The notes beneath the pieces were generated by a model. That model worked only from the letters and a program-made list of their open reading frames with translations, was not told the DNA's origin and did no database searches. Made by a program: the position numbers and the translations under genes. A stretch of DNA of 64,000 bases, taken from NCBI GenBank assembly GCA_016800925.1, contig JABCPU010000184.1:1-64000 (forward strand), written 5' to 3'. Source of the stretch: Suillus spraguei (Eukaryota > Basidiomycota > Agaricomycetes > Boletales > Suillaceae). This document shows, one piece after another, positions 32,689 to 44,092 of the stretch (positions are counted from its first letter, which is position 1; every line of letters starts with the position of its first letter).

Positions 32689-34508
32689 TGACTATAAATT
32701 TGAATAAAAGCACACAAGTCGCACAAGCAAGCACAAGCACACAAGCCCGCACAAGCACACAAACTGTACAAGAGACACAAACTGTAGTGTGAGATATAAT
32801 ACTAGTGTACTATACTAGCAACAAATTTATATACATATGTGCAGTGAGAGAACAGACTGTTTACATCTAATACATTGATTAATAACACTAGTATGAGAGC
32901 AAAATGCACTTACTACTCAGTGTCACACTCGAATAGTAGTAAACATTGTGATGCTGCTTTTCCTCCAGTGCTCTGAGTGCATGCATCTGACATTAAGGTC
33001 AGCCAATCATAGATGCTTGTTTGCAGCTTCTGCCTGATGGCAGCAGATATGGGTAATTATTTGATGTTGTTCCAAAAGGCAGTCAGCCAGGTGTTTTTGA
33101 GCTTGACAAACTTTACGTTTAGCTTGGGCTGCCTCGAGCACAAGGTTGAAGTTATCTTCTTCTGGTTGATCAAACAAGTAGCAGGACTCAGCTGAGTCTC
33201 ATTCCTGCAGCACATACTGCAGTCACTTTACCCATGATAAATACATACAGCTAATGTTGAAAGATCCATGTTCTACACATGCCAGCTAACATGGGCCCAT
33301 CAATGTATTGTTGTGATAAATACAGGTGAGCCCATGTCAAGTGTATATGTGATACTAACAGTGGGCCCATAGTGTGTGGTATAGTAGATAAGTGTGAACT
33401 TTCCTATTGCCTTTGGTAGGTATTGTATAGTAGGTAGTGTGTGAAATATGTACTTGATATGAACAGGTGGGCCTATTGCAAGCATATATTTGATACCAAC
33501 AGGTGGGCCAGTGGAAGCATATATGCAATACCAACAGTGGGCCCATACTGTGTGGTATAGTACATGATTCCTATTGACTTACAGTGGGTATTGTATGATA
33601 GTACTGTATGAAACATGTGCCTGATATGAACAGGTTGGCCGAGTGGGCAGTGGTGCTGATATATACAGATGGGCTGACATTCTAGGCATATAGATGTACC
33701 AGGGACACTGGTCAGTCAATGGATCGGTCTTAGAAAATATACTTGCCCATGATAGACTTAGGAAGTTGGTCAATAGGTCAGCAAAATATAATGTATGGTG
33801 AATGGTGGGTCAATGTCCCATACATAATGCAGACAGAGTATACTGTCCAGGACTGCCTCTGTCAAGTATGTTAGCTCGGTCAATTGATCGCTCATACAAA
33901 ATATACCTGCCCGTGATGAACTAGGGAAGTCGGTCAATTGGTCGGTCAAATATGATGTATGGTGAATGGTGGGTTAATGTCCCATAAATAATGCATACAA
34001 AGTATACTTGCCAGGACTATCTCTATCAAGTATGATGGCCCAGTCAATTGATCTGTCTTACACAATATATTTGCCCATGATAAACTGGGGAGGTCAGTCG
34101 GTTGGTCAAATACACAGCATTGCTAACAAGCTATTGATGGTTGGAATCACACAATCAATGCAAATACAATCTGGCCCAAATCAATTTCATTCAATCAATG
34201 TAATAGGCACTAACTAACTAATGATCTACTGCATAAGGGTATGATAGGCATCAAGGGAGAGTGTGTGCTTTAGAAGCTGGTGATGATGGAGTGGATGAAG
34301 GACCAGCCTGCATTGGCGCAGATGACAGGCCAGCCAGCACTAACACAGATGAAGGGCCAGCCTGCACTGGCTCAACTGTCACTTGGCTGCTGGTGAATGT
34401 GGTGCCATGGGCATCAGGGCAACCAAATGGGCGTGATGCCAACCAAGTTGGTAGTGGGAGCGACCAAAGAGTTGAACACACTGTTCAAATACATCCTGCC
34501 CAATGCGG
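32689..34508. repeat. Gene-poor spacer with tandem minisatellites
   Basis: Near 32710-32780 a short run of cacaagcacac-type words occurs. Between about 33340 and 33680 two diverged units of about 175 bp share cagtgggcccata, tgtgtggtatagta and gatatgaacagg blocks. From about 33700 to 34110 about 2.5 units of 164 bp share atgtatggtgaatggtgggt and ggtcaattg blocks. The frame at 34261-34542 encodes a short Gly/Asp/Pro-rich repeat (EGPAC) and is not convincing as a gene. Confidence 0.55.
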
Positions 34509-35464
34509 TGTAAAGATACGACCTAACCTGGGCTGTAGATAAACTACCTCCTTAGTTAGTATGTGTGGTCTTGCGCTCCATCTAGTCTGCTTCACTTGTC
34601 AAACAAGAGCGTTCGACCCTAAAGGAGGATGCCTGTTAGTATAGTCAAGTTCGAGTCAAACCAATGTGCGAATATGGTGTTGTAGTCAGCGGCAAGTTGC
34701 TGCGGTCAGTGAAGATACCGCCGGAACTAGTGTTGTATGTAGTGGTGCTACTGTGATAGAGATAATGCTTGTGAATGTAACATTGAGTGAGCGATAACGA
34801 GCAGTAAAGTCAGTGGTAGCAGTAAGGTGTGAGCGGTGCAAAGAAACAGTAAAGAAGTCCATGGTACTCTCAGTGGTAGAGTAGCGGTGAGTGTGAAGTT
34901 CAGTCAAAATAGGGGTCAAGGATCTAGCGGTGTGCCAGCAGTAATGGTGAATGAGTGAAATTGATTAATGAGCAGTAAAGAACTTTAAAGACCAAGTCCA
35001 CTACTGGGTAGATCCAGAGCTAGACACTAATCCTGACCTATAGTACAGTGAAAATAAGGTGCTGTATTGTGCGGGGTATGTGGTGCTTATATCCTAAATC
35101 ATATGTACTTGGAATGCTTTAGGTGAAATCAGTAGTGCTCAAGTACAGTAACTGCTGTATGTAAATGTAGCACGAGGCGGCTGCGGCACGAGGCAACATG
35201 TAACAAGGCTTGCCGTGGAATCAGTGATAACAAACATAAAACAAGCTATGCACCAAATGGAGCTATGCAGACGCGGCAAGGACATGGAAGGACATCGGTA
35301 TGTGGAACGTGGTGCGGCAGTCGGTACAGTGTGCAGTAAGCGTGTGATGCCACCGGCAAAGCTAAAAGGAGTAAGACGGTCTTTGGATGAGTGGAGTTCC
35401 CTGTAGATGTGAGATGTGCGCCAAAAGATAGGGTTTTGAGCCCAGCACCAATATGTTCGTTACA
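34509..35464 (+). repeat. Solo LTR of family R, copy 1
   Basis: About 956 bp begins TGTAAAGATACG and ends GTTCGTTACA, giving the TGTAA..TTACA inverted ends expected of an LTR. It matches the second R copy at 37198-48000 (split by Gy1-B) through most of its length, including gttcgaccctaaaggRggatgcc and the terminal agcaccaatatgttcg. No coding frame of note. Flanking bases do not give a clear target duplication. Confidence 0.65.
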
Positions 35465-35768
35465 CCAGTGCAGCCAGAATCGATGGTGAAATCATGGAGA
35501 CCTTGTGGGCACCCTTGAACATTATATCATCATTGGCGAGGGGGATGTAAACCCCCCACCAAAAGGAGTGTTTGGATTTTCAAATGAACGACTGCAATTT
35601 CATGAAGATGATACACATCAGTAAGCAATATCATTTGACCCATGGTGTAATCTGAATGCAGACAGGCAAATTCCTTTGCTGAAAATTCAAGGAGGCTGTG
35701 CAGGGGGTCAGAGACAGCTGATTGGCATTCGACAGATTGAGCAAGACAGCCAATGATGAAACCCTCAT
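35465..35768. other. Short spacer before Gy1-A, no gene
   Basis: About 300 bp between solo LTR R1 and the first Gy1 LTR. It contains a small inverted block (gagggggatgtaaaccccccacc) and no supported coding sequence. Confidence 0.4.
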
Positions 35769-36239
35769 TATTACAATCATATGTGCCCCTATTCATTTTC
35801 CTTTCATCTTTACCTTGTATATTATGTAACATGATCCCGACTCATATGCTCAATGCATCTGTACTATAGTCACCTTCCTTCTTTGGATATGCACTTACAT
35901 TCTCACGTCTCTCTTGGTCCATGCACACATATTGGCTTATTTAAGCATGATGTATTATGCTTGTATACTTCACTTTAATCTTACTGGGTTTTACCTGGAA
36001 TATCCTTTGCTTAGGTCTCCAACCTAAGTCATCTGAATTGTCTCTAAGTCTAAGCACTCCTTAGCCTTAGTCTCTATTCTACTGATCATCTTAGAGTCGC
36101 GACTCTTAGATCGAACCCTTGATCCTACTTGGAACACTTCCTTGTAGTAGTCCTCGTTCTCTTTTGAATGTAGTCGAACCTCCCAGCAGACCGGCTGTGT
36201 CTTATCACTGTCGCTGGTGACACCACCCAGTTCGTAACA
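35769..36239 (+). repeat. Gy1-A 5' LTR
   Basis: A 471-bp copy of the Gy1 LTR (consensus ends TGTTACA..GTAACA). The first bases are mutated to TATTACA; the end is ttcgtaaca. It contains ttggcttatttaagca, a TATA-like site shared by other Gy1 LTRs. Confidence 0.85.
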
Positions 36240-36373
36240 AAAGATTAAAGTCTACATCGATCGTTGACTATCCAGTCTTCGACCCCCTCCCGAACCCTGA
36301 TAAAGCCCTAACGGACAGCAAGACTGTGTGTGTAGGCACTGAGAAAGCATAACTCACCAGACGATTCATCATT

Positions 36374-37197
36374 ATGACTACTACAGCCACCACCAAGGAT
36401 TTTGAATATAAAATCAGTTTCCCAACCGCTTTTGATGGAGATCATGACAACTCCCTGGAATTCATTCTATCATGCAACTCGTACTTCGACATCAATGAAA
36501 AGTTCTATACCACCGACAAGCAGAAGATCATTTTCATAATGTCCTTCATGACAGAAAAGAACACCAAATCTTGGAAAGAGCAATTTCTCATTCACACTCA
36601 ATCCGTTGACACTTCTGGACAGAAAGTTGGTTATGGGATGATGAAAGATTTCATGAAAAGTTTCAATGAAGCTTTTGAACCAGTAGATTCCGTAGGAACC
36701 GCATTAATGAAGTTCAGGGATCTTAAACAAGGAAACAGCGAGCTCCAAACCTACATCACTGACTTTGAGGCGTTTGCAGCTAAGGCCCATATCACCAACA
36801 ATGCAACAAAGATCCAATTCTTCCAAGATGGCCTTAACTTAGGCATCTTGACCAAACTATTTGCACCAGGCGACGTCCCAGATGTATTCTGCAATGTTGT
36901 ATCACAATGCATCTCCATCGACAACTCCCACCAATGCCTTCTGGCATTACGAGCATGTCACACTCCGCAGAAGAAGAAGAGCTATGGAAATGCACGTTAC
37001 ACACTCAGTTGCAATTCAAATGCGATGGTTGTAGATCAAATCTCCAATACGGAAAGATCCGAGTGCATGAGAAAAGGTCAATGCTTCGGATGCAGAAAGA
37101 CAGGACACCATATTGGTAACTGCCCTGATAAGAAGAAGAGGACTTTGCTCCATCAAACGGAAGTCAAAGAAGTTCAAGATGAAGAAGATGAAACCAT
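36374..37197 (+). pseudogene. Gy1-A gag, 3' end cut by solo LTR R
   Basis: An uninterrupted frame starts MTTTATTKDFEYKISF and runs about 275 codons before R enters. It matches the intact Gy1-D gag along its length, with FDINEKFYTTDKQKIIFI, LKQGNSELQTYITDFEAFA and the zinc knuckle CFGCRKTGHHIGNC (C-x2-C-x4-H-x4-C). It encodes the structural protein that packages element RNA. The apparent stop at 37229 comes from the inserted LTR; the real last codons are at 48001-48027. Confidence 0.85.
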
Positions 37198-38123
37198 TGT
37201 AAAGATACAACCTAGCTTGGGCTGTAGATAAACCACTGCCTAAACTAGTATGTGAGTCTTGTGCTCCGTCTAGTCTGCTTCACTTGTAAGAACAAGAGCG
37301 TTCGACCCTAAAGGGGGATGCCTATTAGTATGGTCAAGTTCAAGTCTAACTTATGTGCGAAACAAGTGTCATGGTCAGCAGTAAGTTGCCGTGGTCAGCG
37401 ATGATACTGCCGGAACTAGTGTCGTGTGTAGCGGTGCTTTGTGGTCGAGATAAGGTCAGTAACAGTTGCATTGAGTGAGTGATGTTGAGCGGTGGTCTCA
37501 GTGGTAGCGGTAAGGTTGCAAGCAGTGCAAGGAAACAGTAAAGAAGTCCACGGTACTTTCAGCGGTAAAGCAGCGGTGCATGAGAAGTTCAGTCAAAGTA
37601 ACAGTCAAAAGTCCAGCGGTAATGGAGAACGAGCGTGATGTATTAACGAGCAATAAGGAAACTTTAAAGACTATGTCCACTACTGGGTTGATCCAGAGCT
37701 AGACAATAATCCTGACCTATAGTATGTGCAATAGTGTAAAATCAGGTACTTGTATCATGCAGGGTACACGGTGCTTATATCCTAAATCATATGTACTCGG
37801 AATACTCTAGGCGAGATCAGTAGTGCTGGAGTGTAGTAACTGCCATAAGTAAACATAGCGCGAGGCGCTGCGGCATGAGGCAACATGTAATAAGGCTTGC
37901 CGTGGAATCAGTGATAACGAACAGAAAACAAACAATGCACCAAATGGACCTATGCGGACGCAGCAAGGACATGGAAGGACATTGGTACGTGGAACGTGGT
38001 GCAGCAGTCGGTATGGTGTGTGGTAAGTGTGGGATGCCGCCAGTACTGCAAAAGGGGTAAGACGGCCATGGACAAGTGGTAACTCCTGTAGACATGAGAC
38101 GAGTGTCAAAATATGGGGTTTTA

Positions 38124-38597
38124 TGTTACAGTCGTATGTGCCCCTATTCATTTTTCGTCTCCTTTACTTTGTATATTACATAACGTGACTCTGACTCATA
38201 TGCTCAACGCATCTGTACTATAGTTGCCTTCCCTCTTTGGATATACACTTACATTCTCACATCTCTCTCTTGGTCCGTGCGCACATATTGGCTTATTTAA
38301 GCACGATGTATTATGCTTGTATACTTCACTTTAATCTTACTGGGTTTTACCTGGAATATCCTTCGCTTAGGTCTTCACCTAAGTCGTCTGAATCGTCTCT
38401 AAGTCTAAGCACTCCTTAGCCTTAGTCTCTATTCTACCAATCGTCTTAGAGTTGCGACTCTTTGACTGAACCCTTGATTCTACCTAAGAACCTATCTTAG
38501 GTAGTAGTCCTCATTCTCTTTTGAACGTAGTTGAACCTCCCAGTAGACCGTCTGTGTCTTATCACTGTCGCTGGTGACGCCACCCCAGTTTGTAACA
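38124..38597 (+). repeat. Gy1-B 5' LTR
   Basis: 474 bp, starting TGTTACAGTCGTATG and ending CAGTTTGTAACA. Followed by the leader that precedes gag. Confidence 0.9.
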
Positions 38598-38729
38598 AAA
38601 GATTAAAGTCCTATCGATTACAGACTATCCAGTCTTTGAACTCCTTGAAACCTGATAAAGCCCTAATGGACAGCAAGACCACGCGTGTAGGCACCGAGAA
38701 AGCATAACTCACTAAAACGACTCATCATT

Positions 38730-39576
38730 ATGTCTACTACCGCTACCACCAAAGACTTTGAATATAAAATTGGTTTCCCAACCGCTTTTGACAGAGATTG
38801 CGACAACTCTCTGGAATTCATCCAATCATGCAACCTGTACTTCGACATCAATGAAAAGTTTTATACCACCGACAAGCAGAAGATCATTTTCATTGCGTCC
38901 TTCATGACCGAGAAGAATGCCAAGTCTTGGAAAGAACAATTCCTTGCTCACGCCCAATCAACTGATACTTCTGGACAAAAAGTCGCTATGGGACGATGAA
39001 AGATTTTATGAAAAGCTTCAATGAAGCCTTTGAACTGGTGGATACTAAAGGAACCGCGTTAACGAAGCTCAGGGACCTCAAACAAGGAAGTGGTGATCTC
39101 CATACCTACATCGCTGACTTTGAGGCACTCGCAGCTAAGGCCCATATCACCAATGACGCAACAAGATTCAGTTCTTCCAAGATGGCCTTAATTTAGGTAT
39201 CCTAACCAAACTCTTTGCGCCAGGAGACATTTCAGAGGTATTCCACAACATTGTATTGCAATGTGTTTCCATCGATAACTCCCACCAACGCCTTTTGGCA
39301 TTGTGAGCACACCACGCTCCACAGAAGAAAAAGAACTATGGAAATGCGCGTTACACGCCAAGCCAAGATTCAAATGCAATGGTAGTAGATCGAATCTCCG
39401 ATATGGAAAGATCCGAGTGTATGAAAAAAGGCCAATGCTTCGGATGCAAGAAGACAGGACATCGCTTTGGTAACTGTCCAGAAAGGAAGAAGAAGACCCC
39501 ACTTCATCAAGCAGAAGTCAAAGAAATTCAAGATGAAGAAGATGAAACAGTGAGACGGATTGTAGAGGATTTTTAA
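38730..39576 (+). pseudogene. Gy1-B gag, frameshifted
   Basis: This corresponds to the intact gag of Gy1-D. Breaks are a small deletion near 38985-38995 (aaaagtcgctatggg against aaaagttggttatggg), a single-base loss near 39163, and a CGA-to-TGA stop at about 39304. The zinc knuckle CFGCKKTGHRFGNC and the gag/pol junction gaggatttttaacttgg remain. Confidence 0.85.
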
Positions 39577-41342
39577 CTTGGAGAAACAAAAATTTGACAT
39601 ATGTTTCTCCCAATGTATTACTAAGACTTGTACGTGCTGTAGGTGAAAGAAAAGAACTTTGTATCCCTATCACTCTTCACTCGTGTACTCGCTTAAAACC
39701 CATCGACACTACTGCCGTTATCAACTCTGGCACAGCAGGAACATTTATTTCCAAGGAGTTTGTGAAACTCCATCAAATCACACGACGAAAACTCAAAACA
39801 CTGTTTCGAGTTACTACAGCAGATGGAACTCTTATCAAAGGAGGGCCGATCAGCATTATTGTCTCCTAGTGGTAAAGATTGATGAATGAACCATGTATGG
39901 AAAGTTCAATATTACTAAACTTGGACGAAGAGATAAAATCCTTCTGGGAATTCTGTGGTTATGCGCCATGAACCCAAGTATAGATTGGACCGCCAAAACA
40001 CTTGTTCTCCCACAAACAATGAAGTCTGACGAAATTGAAATTGACTTGGATACAGATCGGAAGAAGAACGGGCTACCCCCTGCTTTCCATTGCCACACCA
40101 AGAAATGGCAAAATTCAAAACTTCCGAAACTCGTCATCGCTCCTTTCGTAAACATCCCTGATGAATTAACAATGGACGACTCTTCCCCACAAGTAAAATT
40201 ACCACAGCATTCCCCATCACCCATTCCTCGAGTGGAGAAATGAAAGAACAAATCAGAACCAGAGTCTCAACCACCCCCATCACAACCCATTGAACAATGA
40301 CCAGTTGAAGAGCAATGACAAGGAAAGCAGAAACCTGACGATGATCTCAGAGGAAGAGCTCATAATATTCCAAAGTTGACTGAATACTTCATACCGCCCA
40401 AGTTGCTCACCCCTTCCATCGAAGAAATTCCTGATCAGAATGAACCCATGACGACCACCATACCTACCGAAGACAATGAACAATTTAATACGATGCAGGA
40501 TGTTTGACATGCACCAGAAGTACACGAAATTTCTTCTTATGAGCTCGGAGATGGAGAGTTCCTTGTGGAGTATGACATCAATGGAATTAACATGAGAATC
40601 ATCGACGAAGTATCCATGGATACACCTCTCACACACGATGGAACTTCTCGACTCGAACAACTCCCTAACTATTCCACAATCTCCCTTCCTCCTCCGAAAT
40701 ACAGTCATAAAGCTCAGGAATTCGCCACAGATGAGAAGGAAAAGAAAAAGAAGTCCTTTGAAGAATTGGTTCCAGAATACCTGCACGACTTCGTGGATGT
40801 CTTTGCTAAAGATGGGCTGAACAAACTACCCCCTGAACGCCCTGGTATCGATCATCGTATTGATACCAAACCCGGTTTTATCCCTCATATGTCTAAGGTT
40901 TACCCATTGTCAGAAAAAGAACACACTGCCATTAAAACGTTCATCGATGAAACATTGCGAAAGGCTTCATTTTGGAATCGAAGTCACCTCAAGCTAGTGG
41001 CTTCTTCTTTGTAGGAAAGAAGAGTGGAGAATTACGTCCCTGTCAAGATTACCGCTACATCAATGATTGGACGGTCAAGAATGCTTACCCACTTCCACAC
41101 CCTATCTCTCTTGTCGCACGCCTTCACAATGCACAATTCTTTACAAAAATGGATATCCGGTCTGGTTACAATAATATTCGCATCCATCCTGATGATCATT
41201 GGAAAGCAGCATTTACTACGGAATTCGGCCTCTTCGAACCAAACATCATGTTCTTCGGCCTTTGCAATTCCCCGGCAACCTTCCAAGTGTATATGAATTG
41301 TACCTTCCAACAAGAAATCAATGAAGGATGGATGGTTATTTA

Positions 41343-42959
41343 CAGTGGCTCAAAAAACTGTCCGCATGTTTTGACATTTTTCACTATCTATGATATTGTG
41401 TGAGAATGAACAAATTCCTCAAGGACATACTTATACCACATTGTAGTATGGCTTCAGGGCTTTCATTTGAGCCCTACACCGTGGGAATCGGTGGAGATAT
41501 GGTGGAGATACAAGGCTCACAAAATGGTGACTCATGCGGACAGTTTTTTGACTCAAGTATTTTACAGTAATAACCAGGTATTCTAGTATTTTGTATGACC
41601 TCCCTTGGCTTTAATTACTGCCTCTATCCTTCTAGGCATACTCTCAATTAATTTCTGGCAATCCTCAGCTGTGATCTTCCCCCATTCCACTGCTACTCTC
41701 TCCCAAAGCTCCCATACTCCTTTAGGGGGGTTTTCATAGGCTTGAAGCTTTTTCTTGAGTGTTCCCCAGAGATGTTCAATGACATTGACATCAGGAGACT
41801 GTGCTGGCCAGTCAAGAACATTGATGTTATGTTCTTCAAACCATTCCCTAGCTCTTCTGGATGTGTGCTTGGGATCATTATCCTGTTGGAAAATGATATC
41901 TTCTTCATCAATCCCTGATTCTGCCAAGCTAGGCAGCAAGTGGTCATTTAAAATGTCCACATACTGCTCAGCATTCATCTTCCCCTCAACCTCAGCAAGC
42001 ATTCCCACACCATTCCATCCCATACAGCCCCATACCATTAAAGAACCTCCTCCAAACTTGACAGTCCCATTAACCTCTCTGTCTGTTAGGCCATCTCCCT
42101 TCTTTTTCCATACATACACCTTCCCATCTGACCCAATCCTATTGATTTTGGTCTCATCTGACCATATAACACGCTTCCAGTCCTCTACAGTCCAGTGTTG
42201 ATGAGCTAAGGCAAAGGCTAGTCTTCTCTGCCTATGTTTGATGGAGAGAAGAGGCTTTTTCTTCTTTGTTACTGCCTTGAGATGAGCTGCCTTGAGAACA
42301 TTCCTCACAGTTTGTGAAGAGACAGGGGTAGTGATGGTGGAATTGATATAATGGGTGGCTTGGACAGCATTATCAGCCTTTCCTGTAGTGATATGTTGGA
42401 TAATAGCCCTTTTGTCAGTAGAGGTAAGCTTGGATGGACGTCCTCCACAAGAGTTTTCCTTGTCTGGGTGGCTTTCTTTGATGAACTTGGCCACAGTGGA
42501 CTTGCATACTCCAGTTCTAGAGGAAATTTGGCGAGCAGAGAGGCCAGCATAAGACAGAGAGAGGATATTATCTCTTTGAGCAGAGGAGATGGCTTTCATG
42601 GTGATTATGACTATGATACATGAGATATTCTGGTTTATATAGTTAGATATAGTCATAAAATAACATAATGACACCACTTTATAATTTATATAATAGTGGC
42701 ATGATTTTTATGGTGTCATAAATAATGATTTATATAGTTTTAATATACACTCAAAAAACTGTCCACATGAGTCATCATTTTATAAGCCTTATATCTCCAC
42801 CATATCTCCGCCGATTTCCACGGTGTAGGGCTCAAATAAAAGCCCTGAAGCCATACTACAATGTGGTATAAGTATGTCCTTGAGGAATTTGTTCATTCTC
42901 ACACAATATCATAGATAGTGAAAAATGTCAAAACATGCGGACAGTTTTTTGAGCCACTG
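41343..42959 (-). mobile_element. Tc1/mariner transposon, 1,617 bp
   Basis: Perfect outer ends CAGTGGCTCAAAAAACTGTCC and their complement are flanked by TA on both sides (41341-41342 and 42960-42961). Inverted repeats extend about 200 bp inward with a few mismatches. Each arm contains the 19-bp motif tcaaaaaactgtccRcatg twice, outward and inward: 41350-41368, 41533-41551, 42751-42769 and 42934-42952. The single gene inside is intact. Confidence 0.9.
41583..42599 (-). CDS. Tc1/mariner transposase, DD34E, intact
   Basis: The ATG at 42599 opens a 338-residue protein, the usual length for Tc1 transposases; an in-frame extension upstream to 42677 lacks a better start. The N-terminal half carries two helix-turn-helix units (SLSYAGLSARQISSRTGVCK with STVAKFI, and SSQTVRNVLKAAHLKA) separated by GGRPSKLT. 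The DDE core has IWSDETKIN, FQQDNDPKHTS and DVNVIEHLW, with 34 residues between the second Asp and the Glu. The GRPS-like linker and WPAQSPDVN motif are typical. No stop or frameshift is seen, so the enzyme could be active. It is antisense to the Gy1-B pol gene that it interrupts. Confidence 0.92.
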   Translation of the reverse strand: MKAISSAQRDNILSLSYAGLSARQISSRTGVCKSTVAKFIKESHPDKENSCGGRPSKLTSTDKRAIIQHITTGKADNAVQATHYINSTITTPVSSQTVRNVLKAAHLKAVTKKKKPLLSIKHRQRRLAFALAHQHWTVEDWKRVIWSDETKINRIGSDGKVYVWKKKGDGLTDREVNGTVKFGGGSLMVWGCMGWNGVGMLAEVEGKMNAEQYVDILNDHLLPSLAESGIDEEDIIFQQDNDPKHTSRRAREWFEEHNINVLDWPAQSPDVNVIEHLWGTLKKKLQAYENPPKGVWELWERVAVEWGKITAEDCQKLIESMPRRIEAVIKAKGGHTKY

Positions 42960-43323
42960 TACTTGCAGTCATCCGTGCATTAAACAAATGGCATTACTAT
43001 CTTGAAGGAAGCGCCCATACTGTCCTCATCTTCACTGATCACAAAAACCTTCTATACTTCCATACCGCACAGAAGTTAACACGACGACAAGCTCGCTGGC
43101 AATTGACATTGTCACTCTTTGACATTGAATTACATCATGTTGCGGGTACTAAACTAGCTGCTCCAGACGCTCTCTCATGTTGACCAGATCATGATGATGG
43201 CTCTCATGATAATGAAGATGCTGTGCTCCTTCCTGATTCCCTGTTCGTCCAGCTTATCGACAATGATCTACTTGATGTATTGGCTACTTCTGATCCCCTG
43301 GAAGACCCTGTATTCAAAACAGC

Positions 43324-44092
43324 TGTTAAGACCATACTCAAGGGGTGAAAGATCTGAAGGGCTTTGGCCTCAGTTTGTACACTGTGCCCCTTGTCCGAGT
43401 AATGCCCCTTATTTCAGAGAGGAGATATATGTCTGAAGATCCAGAAAGAGTTGCTTAGTGGATCCGGACGTCTGAAGGTATCGGATATGGTATGTCTGAA
43501 GGTTATCCGGAGCGCGGGGATGGAAAGAGGACTAAGGCTAGCTTCAGAATGGATTCCTAACTAGAAACTGACAGAGGTAGACTATATGAAGATAGAGTCG
43601 GAGATATAGACTATAGGAATCAATCCCAAGTCTCAGAAGATGACTTTGAGCGGAAAGTGACTCAAGTCCGAAGGAAGCAGAATGAGCAGAATCTAAGATG
43701 ATATTCGAACTAAGGTTCTACGGAGATCTACAAGTGGTTTATATATGGTAAGTATCTAAGATGGATAATCAACAAGTCCGGGACCGAGGCTATGTACAAA
43801 GTGTAATGGAAGTCTATTAGTTAATGTGCAGCGGATCAGTAAGCACGAATCGGAAATGAAACACAGGTAACAGATCAGTGACACAGGAAGGAATTATACA
43901 CAGCCGGAGTACTGGAAACAGGATGAGCGACAAAAGGAGATAGACGCAGGTATACACAAGGGAGATAGAGTGCGAGAAGTGAGCACATTCGGATGAGCGA
44001 TCCGGACAGGATCTGTGGACCGGACGGAAATAGAATTGATCGGATCTGATTGGATATGGTCGGATCTGGGATTAGAAGTATGGTATATGACA
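43324..44092 (-). repeat. Gy2 solo LTR, inverted, with target duplication
   Basis: 769 bp beginning TGTTAAGACCATACTC and ending TATATGACA, the reverse complement of the Gy2 LTR. It is flanked on both sides by acagc (43319-43323, 44093-44097). Removing it restores the Gy1-B pol reading between RNase H and integrase. It is the product of LTR-LTR recombination of a former Gy2 insertion. Confidence 0.9.

Noticed and set aside
34261..34542. 93-codon Gly/Asp/Pro-rich frame
   Set aside because: Encodes a short internal repeat, runs into the solo LTR R at its end, and has no homologous look.
34600..34640. tRNA-like T-loop word gttcgaccc in LTR R
   Set aside because: No matching acceptor, D-arm or anticodon arm around it; the word is simply part of the LTR.
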